From Sternotherus odoratus (lineage: Eukaryota > Chordata > Testudines > Kinosternidae): a DNA stretch of 64,000 nt. This document shows, piece by piece, positions 24,801 to 36,800 of the stretch; positions within the stretch are counted from its first letter, which is position 1; each line of letters starts with the position of its first letter. The stretch is from assembly GCA_032164245.1 (NCBI GenBank), contig JAVMKO010000004.1, forward strand, positions 33,643,626-33,707,625, given 5' to 3'. The notes under the pieces are model-generated. The model saw only the letters and a program-made list of their open reading frames with translations, did no database searches and was not told the DNA's origin. The translations under genes were made by a program, and so were the position numbers.

Positions 24801-27800
24801 CCTTGGCTTTTGTAAATATTATACTTAAAGGAGTGGAAAGTGACTGTTGTGCACACTGTAATTAGAGCACGTTGACTTAAAATACTTGGGTGCTTGAGTA
24901 GGCAATTTTATTTTAAAAATGTGTTTTCGTGGTGTGTGACTGATTGTAAATGTAGTGCAATTCAAGTTTCTGGGTTGACTCTGTTATGGGGGTGATCCTA
25001 GTGAGACATTGTAAGACAATTGTGAGCACCAGAGAGTCGCCCAGGAAGTAGGGTTACATCATTTCAACTGCACTAATGTTACAGATCACATTACCTAAAT
25101 GAAATAGAGCATGGTGTTCTTGAGAACTGAATCTCATCCAAAACTCATAGAAGTCGTTCCATTGTTTTCATTGAGCTTTCAATCAGGCCCCATTTAAAGT
25201 CAAACCAAGCCTTAAAAACTAACTCTTTTTTTCTACTAGAAAAGTACACAGTTGGTAGAAAGAAAACTGTGCTCTCCTTACCTTAAAGTTTGTAAGGTAG
25301 AATACTGCTGCTGGGCTTCTTTAGGAAATAATTCTCTCTCTCAGTTACAGTATCGATTTCTCTGTATTTGTGCTCTTAATGTAGGGAGCAGGGACCAATG
25401 AGAAAGTGCTGACTGAAATCCTTGCTTCCAGAACAACTGCAGAGCTGCGGAATATAAAACAAGTTTATCTGGAAGGTAAAATTCAGTCAATGTTTAGAAT
25501 GTCTTCTCTTTATCCCTCTTGCTATTTTTAATGTCTGTGTTAACACTGCATACTTGAGAGCTGAGGGAAGAAATGAGGATAGGAGTGCAAAATGAAGACT
25601 TGTCTTGCAATTAGAATTTTATTCTGGTGTGTTGGGGACCCTTGCACTGCCAGAGGCTAGTGGTCAAACACAGCTGTACAGTCTAACTTTTTTTTGCTAA
25701 ACTATAGCTGGGATGTAATGTTTAATATTTTTCCTTTTATAATGATGTTTCACTTAAATTTGGCACTTTTCTGTTGATTTTATTCACTCTAAAGTGTGTG
25801 TGTGTTGGGGGGCAGTCCAGTAATGGGAAAGGAGGAAATTGGCACTACATAATGAACTGAAACTCTTATCTAAAATCAGCTGTTTAAGATTTTTGCTTGC
25901 TACCTGAGCACCAACCAGGGCTATCTTTCTTTTGAGCAATCTAAGGTTATTCATGCCAAAGCCAATGCATCTTCTTCTATCTTTCTAGGGTGGGATAAGC
26001 CACAGAGAGTACAGTGACCCCAATAAGAGCGATGGGTCTTCTCCCATCTCCAGGAGTTTCTTCTTTTGATTCATGGGGACTAAACCTTTTTCTTCCATGA
26101 TTACGGGAACTTCCTAAAAAGAAAGGCAACTAGCTAAATTAACTATGTATGCATCCAGGCTCCTGTATTGGAGGGTATGTTTTACATCTGAATATAATCA
26201 GACGCTACTTGCTTAGTGCAGTATTCTTCAGTACTGTTTGCTTGCAGAGCCTGCCCTGACATAGGAAATGAGTACGGAACCTGGGTCTGACTTTAAGAAA
26301 TAGTTGGTTTAGTGATTTTTATGCTGACAAAGGCCAGGTTGTACCTTCTGCCTCATCTTTGCAGTACCATTGGGTTCTGCAGACATAAATGAAGGCAGCA
26401 TACAGCCTTTGCTGATAAGGCTCCTTGAGGCTGATTAGACAGATGATGATCAGATTAGGTGAGCCTTCAACTTCCTCTGTCCCTTGCGGAGTAGTGAGGG
26501 CATCTCTTCTTTCCATTAGAAAGATCTGAGAAATTCTGTAAGGTGATGTTCTCTTGCAGAATATGAATCCAATTTAGAAGATCATGTCACAGGAGACACA
26601 ACGGGTTACTACCAGAGGATGCTAGTAGTCCTTCTGCAGGTAAGTCTTCGTTTTATATGTGTGGGAGCATCTGTGAGATTGGAGTATTAGATTGCAGAAT
26701 TCAGGGCAGTGTTTGCTTAATTCACTTCTGATTAAGGATAATTCAGAATCTAAATCTGTTTTACAAAGAGGCCCTCTTTGAATTATTTTCATATATCTAT
26801 AGACCTAAATCTTGGAGAGTGGTATAGTTGCTTGCTTACTCCAGTCAGAGAGCTGGTCTACAACAGAGCTGTATGGAGGGGATGTAGCAGGGTGCAGGGT
26901 TGATTCCAGTGAGTGGATTGGAAATAATGATGGTTCAGTTTTAGGACCCAGTTCTGATTTACTACCCCCAGTGACTCTCCATTTTCATTGGTGTTCTTGA
27001 GAAGCTGTTAGATAACATACCTTTTTGTTCATACAGTAGACTCTCAATTATCCAGGATGATAGGGAAAAAATTAGTCCTGGTTAATAAAATCCTGGATAA
27101 TCACCATCCATAGGAAATTTGGGGGTTGGTTCACCAGCCACCCTGCGCCTGGGAGACGGGGTGTTGGTTCAGTGGCTGCCCTGCGCCTTGGTGGGTTGGT
27201 TTTTTTTTTGTGCTTGGCGGCAACAAAGCCAGAGCCGGCCCTGCGAGTTGTGCATATTTTTTTCGACATCCTGGTTAATCCAATCCTGGATAACCGAGAG
27301 TCTACTTTAATTGGGAGGGCAGAATACTTAATTCCCCCTGCTGTGTGTTAGCATTTTATTTCTGAGGGAAGGGAAATAAGACTGCAGAGAAACATAAAAC
27401 ATTATTTGGCATTGAATCTTGTACTCGTTATATTGGATCACATTGTTTTGAATATTATTTTTAGGCTAATAGAGACCCTGATGGGAGAATTGATGAGAGT
27501 CTGGTTGAGCAAGATGCTCAGGTAAGCGAAAAAAGGTTTTAGTCTGTTTCATACAAGTTAATATACAAATGAAATGGGTGCACAAGTGGGGCCCAGATGT
27601 GAGAGATGCTTGATTTTTGGAAACAACTATTGCTTCTTTTCTGTTGCAAGCGATGTGAAAAGAGAGGTAGTGCAAGCTGCTACATTCAGATCCAGGTTTC
27701 AAACACAAGTTTCCCCTCTGTTCCACTTTTTCCTCACTCCAGTTTTGCCAGTTATAAAATGAGAAGCCTAATATGTCAGTGGGAGCATTACAAATGTCTG

Positions 27801-30800
27801 AGAGAAATGGATGTTTCGAACATTGGAAGTTCAGGTGTTTGTCACCTGCAAAATTTGGGGGCATTCAGATTCATTCATTCAGATTTGATATTCTGATACA
27901 GGCCAACCTCTACATAAAAGATTTGTGTATGTCCTGTAATTTACTAGTTAATGCAACATTAGCATTACTCATGTTTAGGGATGATTCAAAAGAGAGAGTG
28001 TCCCAAACATGTTGCTTTATTGTAACCACATGGGAGTCCCAGAGCTGCCACTGCAGACATGACTGAATAATTTTCCAGAGTGAAATACTGCAGTTGAATT
28101 ATATTTTCCATAGCTCTGCCTCCAACTCTTAGAATTGCACTCCAAACAGGATAAGGAGTAGGAGCAATATAATAATTGAAATGGCACCTCTTAGCCAATC
28201 CAATTGGCTTTGTTGTTAATTATAGTAGTGGTCAGATTCTCAGCAGTTAGATTGCAGGTCAAATCTGTACAATTGTGGTTGTTGCCCACTTGAGAGTGTT
28301 GCATATTTCAGTTTTAAATGAACGGCCATGAAAGGGTTTATTGCTGTCTTCCAAAGAACTGCAGTGACCATGTTTCCTCTTACGTACCGGATTTTCTATA
28401 TTAAAAAAATATATATATAGCGCCTAGATGGTCATTAACAATGTATTTACTGTAGCAGTGTGGGACTCAGTATAAAGAGAAAATTCAAAACTTTTTGGTC
28501 ATACTGTGAGAACAAGACCATTAAACATCTCTTCAGGCAGCTGGTTAAAGCAAGTTCTGTGCAGCAGATAAGGGAAAACAGGCAGATATTTGGATTCATG
28601 GGGTTTCCTTGGGAAATACTTGAACCCCTAAATGCAGAGCCTGTTTGCCTAACCTCTACTTGGTGAGGAGAGGGAAACAGACCCTAGATCTCTATATTCA
28701 GAGATCTTTCGCTGCATGAGGTGGCCTACAGACAACTTTGGAGTATGCATTTCAGCTTCAGCCTCACTTGTGTACTTCATCCAGAGCACCAAAACCCCAA
28801 TGAAAACTATGTGGGTGAAATGAGACAACCACTATGCTCTTGAATGAACTTGCACAGAAACATTAATAAAATGATTCAAATATATAACAATAAAATTTTA
28901 ATCAAATTAGGACATAAACTCCAGTGACTAGGAGCTGTGGTTTTGATGTACAAGACTGGAGATCTGGGCATAGGTCATAAATCAGGTCAAGAATATAACA
29001 GAGGCTGAGGAAGAATATGAGAGCTTGTTAAATTTACATTAAGAAATTTGTGTGTGTGTGCTTTAGATTTAGTGTTTTTCTTGACTTGCCAATGCAAAAT
29101 ACTTGTGGGTCTGGCGCGTGTGCATGTAGTATGCGTATATTTTGATGGTGCCTGGTGAAGTGCTGCATTTTTAGTTCTTTTAAGTGCTCGCTTCCTAGCC
29201 AGAGCAGCAGTCTAGCGTTCTGCTACTATATACATCTTGCCCTTGTTAATACCTTCAATAAATTGCTATTTTGTAAAACTTATGTATGGGACAATGTGGT
29301 ATATATATATAGTCAAATGGTGTATGCGTACGTGCGTGTATGTACGTTCCCTTACTCCTTCCACACCGTTTGAGCTAGAGACTTGAAATTTGGTAGTTAT
29401 AGGCTTTAGGGTCCTAATCAGGGTAAGAATCGAAAATTTTTCAAATCTCACCTCTGACGCCCCCTAGGGGTTAAATTCTTTAAAGCCCATTCTCATCAGT
29501 TGGGCAGCAGGTTAACACCTGCTGTTCTCTGTGACATAGTTATGATGCAATAATATGTACTCCAACAGCCCCCCCACTCACTCAGCTCTCTCCTCCCTCA
29601 GGTAAGAATCAAAATTTTTTAAAATCTCACCCCCCTCCCCCCTCCAACAGCCCCCGCACTCGCTCAGCTCTTTCCCCCCTCCCCCCCTCAATGGCCCCCC
29701 CACTCACTCAGCTCTCTCCCCCCTCCCCCCTCCAACGGCTCCCGCACTCGCTCAGCTCTCTTCCCCCCCCCCCCCTCAGGTAAGAACTGAAATTTTTTTT
29801 AAATCTCACTCCCCCTCCCCCCCTCCAACGGACCCCACACTTGCTCAGCTCTCTTCCCCCCTCCCCCCTCCCGCCCTCCAACGGACCCGAGCAACGCCGG
29901 GTATTTTTGCTAGTATATAATAATATAAATAAAATTTATTTTTTGAGGGGGAGGGAGGATATATTTCTGAAACATTTGCTGGAAGGGTACCTCATGTTTA
30001 TATGAACCAGGACTATTACTCTACATGTGCCAGGTATCTCAGGGCATGAAAGGGTTAATGAGGATAGCGCATCACTCAGTTGGCAAAACTAAAACGGGGA
30101 CTAAGGGAAAGAGGTGGGGTGATGTAGGATGATGGCAAGAAATATCTGTAGTGATGATGGAGTATTGGTATGCATGTTGATACGGTGCATCCAGTTTTTT
30201 CTTATGTAAATTTCTGGGACATGTCACTCAAGCTTCCTCCACTTTCACTGCAATTGTTATGGAGCATAGAGTCCTTCAAGTGAATGTGTGAAGAAATTAC
30301 TAACTTTGTTTTGGTTTCTTGAAATTATAACAGGTCTTATTTAAGGCTGGAGAGATGAAATGGGGAACAGATGAAGAAAAGTTCATCACCATCTTGGGAA
30401 CTCGAAGTGTCTGTCATTTAAGGAAGGGTAGGTAAAGTGGTGCAAGTAGAACTGAAAACCAGAATCTTAGCTGTTCCCGGTATGCGATGGGTGCAGCCCA
30501 TAGGAGAGGAGCCATGAAGGAATTGTTTCTGGCTCCCCGATCTGAGGGAGGGTTCTATGTATTTGTGGCCCACTAGTCTTTACACCACTCCTTAAAGGAC
30601 TTCTCTTTGTGTCCTCTACATAGTTTTCATCTTAGGCCAGGTCTACACTTATAAGCTTACAGTGGCACTGCTGTGAGAGCACATAACGCTGTGAGAGCAG
30701 CTTATGCTTAAGGGAGAGAGCTCTCCCATTGACATAATAAAACCAGCTCAACAAGCAGCTGTAGCTGTCGGTGGGAAAGCGTCTCCAGATGACATAAGCG

Positions 30801-33800
30801 CTCTTGTGCACTGCGCTATGCTGGCAAAATTTACGTTGCTCAGGGGTGTTTTTTCACACCCAGAGCAACAAAGTTTTGCTGATGTAAGTGCTGGTGTAGA
30901 CATGGCCTTAGAAAGTAGCAGTGAAAAACTCCAGTCTGGAGGCGGAGTGTGATAAGTCTGAGGGGACAGCTGGAGTGTGTCTGTATCTGTGCTATTAGTT
31001 TAATCTGAAAAAGAGCATAGCAAAATGTGTGGTGTTCATTTTCTGTAATGGGTCATCATGTGATGGCTGTGAATGAGATCAGGCCTTCTAGGATCTGAGA
31101 TAAAGTGCATTTTTAATGTATTTGTTTTCCCTCAACCCCCTGCATGCAGTAGATCCCCCTCACCCCTCACCCCCCCCCCACCTTCTGGGTATATTATATC
31201 TGTTTTACCAAATTCTGATGCAGAAGGATGTGCAAATTAAGATGGGGAAACACTTTTGAGTGGAAGGTTTTGCTTGATCATTTTTCTGTTTTCAAAGGAT
31301 TTGCAAAACGAATGGAATTTTGTGAGCCCCTTCTCAATTAAGACCAGTTTTTTTGTTTATATAGCATCCCAAATTGTAATAAGTATTTTAGAAATGTTTA
31401 ATTTGAGTGGTGCTCCAGTGGCACTTCTTGCATGCTTGAAGTTAAGCACATGTGAAATAGGCAGAATACAGACCATTTCAGAAGGGAATACACAATGAAA
31501 TGTTCTTCATTTACAGCCTTGCCTGGCTACCACTTTGTTACTTATTTTCTTTCTTTGTTGCTTATTTTCACTTTTGTTGTCTTGAGCTTTTACTTACACT
31601 TTCTTCCTTTAGAGAGATTGACCCCTAGAAACCAAAATAGGCCTTACTTACTTCCTGTAGCTAACCGAAAGCCTGGACTAGATGTTGGGATTAAAGAGGA
31701 TTTATGTGGACCAGCCACTGGAGGAGAGCATACTAGGAAGCAGTAGATCGGGGATCCTCTGTTCTATCCCTGGCTTTGAGATGGGAGTCAGGTTAATAAC
31801 CAAATGCACCAGCCTGCACATATTTGATGCATTCAATCTGAAAGACAGTGTGGTTGGGTGAATATAATGTATGTTTGGCATATTAGAGATCTGGGTTCTA
31901 ATCCCAGTTCTATGAGAACTTCTGAATTTGTGTAATCTCTTTGTTGATTTGTTTGTAAAATAGTGATGGCTTGATTGCCTTCAAGGCATTGGGGTATGGG
32001 GCCTTGACCATTAATAAAGGCTGTGAGGCATTCTGAAATATATACAGTGGACCATAGAGACGAGACCAGAACTCCTGAATTTCTAGCTTCAGCTCCGCCT
32101 GGGGGATGGTGCTGTGTTGTGTAGTTGGATGTGGGCGATGGCTCTCATCTGTGGAAAGTGGTCAGATTTGCTGGTGCAGGCAGTTTGAGTTTAAATGCAG
32201 AATGTTCCACATAATTCAACATAGATGAGAGTTTTGTTAGGGATGTGAGGTAGCTTGTTTCTTTAAGATGGTGTTGATCTTGTTTAAATATGCTACTCAT
32301 GCCAGCCAGACTAGCCTGCTGTCAGGAGACGTGGGAGGCTACATCCTCCTCCCTGAGGAACTGTATTGTACAATTAGTCTGCTAGGAACAATGTATTTTA
32401 AAATAAGGCAGGGGAAGAGTGTCTGGAAAATGGAGGTTGAGCAGTGGATAATACATGGGACTTGAATAAAATAGAGTGCATTGGGCGGGGATAGTGGGAG
32501 AAGAAGTAATGTTTACATGCATGCAATTAGTTTGTACTTCTCCTTGGTTTTTCAGTGTTTGACAAATACATGACTATCTCTGGCTTCCAAATTGAAGAAA
32601 CCATTGACCGTGAAACCTCTGGAGATCTGGAGAAACTGCTTCTGGCAATTGGTATTTAACAATCTTACTACCGTTACACTATTTGTAGGCGCTATAATGT
32701 GAGCTCTGAAGGAAATGCCATGTCATCTTTTCAAAGGGATTAAAACAGTGCTGAGTAACCTGATCAACAGCCTGAGTAAAGTTGATACCTCTATTCTCAA
32801 ATCAATGACCTAAATTCTAAAATCTCCAGTAGCACAGGGGATTACATTACTATTTATTGTTTCCATCCTGACTCTGTGTAAATCCAGGTGAACTCTAATT
32901 TATTAAAGCTATTTAAATAGTCAGGATGCAGGAATTCCAGGAATGGTTTTATTTAGTATGTGCAAGATTTAAAAAATGTTATTTTGAGTGTTGATTTAAA
33001 GAATGACTTTGGTCAAAAAGTGACTGTTAAAATGAACGTTTTCTTACAAAGTAAGTAGCTCATTTGGAATCTTATTTTATTTTTAGTAAGTAAGTTTTTC
33101 CTCTTACTATCAGCTATGGGGAAAATGAACTCTATTCTGTTCAGCCCACATGCATCATCGAAAGCAGATGTTAAATAATATCTAAATGTAGGACCAAATT
33201 CTGCCTTCATTTGCCCAGGCCAGCCTACTGAAGATAATGTGTTGTCACATTTGTAATTTGAGGGTAGAGTTTATCTTGCAGGATCTGTATTGCTGATGAG
33301 ACATGAATTCTGCCTTTCAGATCCCAAGTAGGACTAGCAGAAAAATATTGGAGTGTAAATTGATCATTCTTGTTTGGGAGTCAGTGAGCCACAGACCTAG
33401 GCCCATGCAAATAAAGCAGTGAGATTTTTGGAAAGAGTGATAACCTTGAGAAACTTTCTACTCCAGAGCTTAAACTTGTATTTACTGTGTAATTTGAAAC
33501 TCAAAATATTTACCTCCCCTCAAATTGTCAGATATGTTCAATAGAAACTGATTATTGATGATTCATTTTCTCAGTGAAATGTGTCCGAAGTGTACCTGCT
33601 TATTTTGCCGAATCTCTCTTTTATGCCATGAAGGTAAGTACTTATTCTTCACATGACCTTCCCCCCCCTCCACATAACTCCCCTCTCTCTTTGTCTCCCT
33701 CCTCCTTCCCTCTCATTCTTTGTGTTCTCTCTCTCTCGTTCTTTAAAAGAGAGAGAGAGAGACCAGCTTAAATTCACCCAAATTTTGCCAGGCTGTGACT

Positions 33801-36800
33801 AGTTTGGATAAAACTGACAATATGGCAGGGACTGTAATCTTCAGTATGGAAACACTACCTGTAAAGACTATATATATCCCAGTATTCAATGTTCTATCTT
33901 ACCCTCAGGGGCCTTCTGCTGGCCTGAAAATGGAGTGCCTTCCGTTGAAAGCTGTAATTTCTGCAGGTGACACACATTTTGAAAACGAGGATGACTAAAA
34001 GCTATGTTGTAAAATCTGCAGACCACAAAAATGGCTACCTTTATTAAAAAAAAAAACAACCAATTATAGACCCATATCCCGACTTTATAAAGTAAAATTC
34101 TAGTTCTTCATTCAAACGTTTTTTGAAGTCCACCATTTTTGAGAAGTAAAGAGGAGCTGCCAAAAAGAGAGACTTAGCACCAGTCTGGCTTTACTGATTC
34201 CTTCATTCCCCTGCTCCTACCTGACCTCACTTCCCCCCCCCCCCCTTCGCTACACATGCACACTCCCTTTTAGGCCTTGTTGTCTGGGGGGGGGGGAAGA
34301 TGTATTGTGACAAGGTGGCCCCTCTGCTCCCCCTAGTTCAAGTCCTTTGGGTTGCTGGTGTGGCCCTGGCGCCCTGGCCAGACGGCACCAGACCCGGTTT
34401 TTCCTGCTGCTCCTTAGCAGCTCGTTCCCCTTCTTTCTCTCTCAGGGTCAGGCTCCTGCAAGCTAGGGAAGCTAGGCCCCCCCCTGGGAGGGACCCTTAG
34501 TTCTCTCCTCCTGCTTGTCAGCTGCCTCTCTGCCCCTGCTTCTTCCAACTTGCCCCTCACACCCCTCTACTTTTGCCAAACTCGCTCCGCTATCTCCTAC
34601 TGCCTCCACACTCACTCCTCAAACTCTCACTCCCTCCAAACTCACTCCTCAAACTCCCACAAGCCTCTCTGGGGAGGAGTCTCTTTTCAAGGGCTCTGAC
34701 AGCCTCCTTAATTGGCCCCAGCTGGCCCTGCTTAGCTGGGCCCGGTTCCCTTGGTAAGCCTCCTAATTGCAGACCTTACTGGCAGCTGTCTGCCCTGGGT
34801 CTGCCACATATCCCCCCCCCCCTGCGCAACACCATGGGGTTGGGCTACTTGGGTCGCGGAGCAATGTATCCTTGATAGCCCGTCTGCATTCCCATGCAGG
34901 GGGCCGGACCGATGTTGCACGCGGAAGTGGAAGGGCTGCAATGAGAGGAACCATCTTGTCACCCTTGCGTTGCTGTCCTTGTTTTGGTGCATCCACTTCA
35001 GCGGGGCATGGTCCGTAACTAGGGTAAACCGCCGACCGAGTAGATAATAACGGAGGCTCTCTATGGCCCACTTCACCGCCAGGCACTCCTTTTCCACCAC
35101 GGCATATTTCCGTTCTCTGGGCAAAAGCTTCCTGCTGAGAAATAGGACTGGGTGGTCTTCTCCATCCCTCATCTGGGAGAGCACCGCCCCCAGCCCTACC
35201 TCAGAGGCGTCTGTTTGTAAAATAAATTCTTCTTTCCAGTCTGGGGCTATCAACACCGGGTCGGTGCAGAGGGCGGTCTGCAGGTCCCCAAACGCTGTGT
35301 CGGCAGCGTCCGACCACTTTACGATGTCTGGGCCCCGGGCCCTCGTTAGATCAGTTAATGGGCAGGCCCGGGTGGCGAAATGGGGAATGAATCTTCGGTA
35401 ATACCCAACCAACCCTAGAAACGCTCGGACCTGTTTCTTTCGGATTGGTCGGGGCCACTTCTGGATTGCCTCCAGTTTGTTAAGTTGAGGCTTCACTACG
35501 CCTCTCCCTACTATATAGCCAAGGTACTTGGCCTCTGCCAGTCCGATTGAGCACTTGGGTGGATTTGCGGTCAGACCCGCCTTCCTCAGGGTGTCTAAGA
35601 CGGCCTCTACCTTCCGCAAGTGTGTCTCCCAGTCTGGGCTATATATGATTACATCATCCAGATAGGCGGCGGCGTATTTCCTATGAGGCCGCAACAGTTT
35701 GTCCATGAGCCTCTGGAAGGTGGCAGGGGCCCCATGCAACCCAAAGGGGAGGACCGTATACTGGTACAACCCCTCCGGGGTGGCAAAGGCCGTCTTTTCC
35801 TTGTCTGCCTTGGCCAGGGGGATCTGCCAGTACCCCTTGGTCAGGTCTAGGGTGGACATGAACCGGGCTGCTCCTAACCGGTCAATCAGTTCGTCTATCC
35901 GGGGTAGCGGGTACGCGTCGAACCGAGAGACGTCATTCAACCTCCGGAAGTCATTGCAGAACCTCACCGTGCCGTCTGGCTTAGGCACCAGGACCACGGG
36001 GCTGGACCACTGGCTATGGGATTCTTCGATGACTCCTAATCGTAACATCTTCTGGACCTCCGCTCTGATCTCCTTCCTCTTTGCTTCTGGGACCCGGTAG
36101 GGCTTGACGTGAACCTTTACCCCTGGCTCCGTGAGGATGTGGTGGTGCACCTCAGTAGTCCGGCCCGGTGTCTCTGAAAACACGTCCTGGTTACGCCGGA
36201 TCATGCGGACCACCTCCGCTCGCTGGTTCGGGGTCAGGTCCGGGGATATCCCCACCCGGCCGGGTGGGTTGCCTTCCCGGGGTGGTGCCCCCAGCGCAAC
36301 CACCAGAGCGTCTCTCTCCTGCCACGGTTTTAACAGGTTGACGTGGTAAATCTGCTCCGGCTTCCGGCGTCCCGGCTGTCGGACCTTATAGTCAACGTCC
36401 CCCACGGCTTCCACTACTTCGTATGGCCCTTGCCACTGGGCCAACAACTTGCTCTCCGCTGTGGGTACTAGCACCATCACCCGGTCTCCCACCTGGAACT
36501 TCCGGCTTCTCGCTTGGCGGTTGTAATATGTCCGCTGGGCCTCTTGTGCCTTCTCGAGGTGTTCCCTCACTATTGGGGTGACCTGGGCTATCCTTTCTCT
36601 CATCCGAGCTACATGTTCGACGACATTCCTCCCTCGGTTTGGCTGTTCTTCCCAGTCCTCCTTGGCGATGTCAAGTATGCCCCGAGGGTGGCGTCCATAC
36701 AACAGCTCGAACGGGGCAAATCCCGTGGAGGCCTGGGGCACCTCCCTTACAGCAAACAGGAGGTAGGGGAGCAGGGTATCCCAATCCTTCCCGTCCCGAC

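Larger units (their letters stand above)
21687..25384. other. ANXA5 intron 5 (3.7 kb)
   Basis: This intron holds a hAT copy (21818-22390), the second copy of the tRNA-like repeat (22930-23460, with related sequence to about 23960) and a TIR MITE (24159-24586). The stretch 24590-25384 shows nothing recognisable. Confidence 0.75.
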
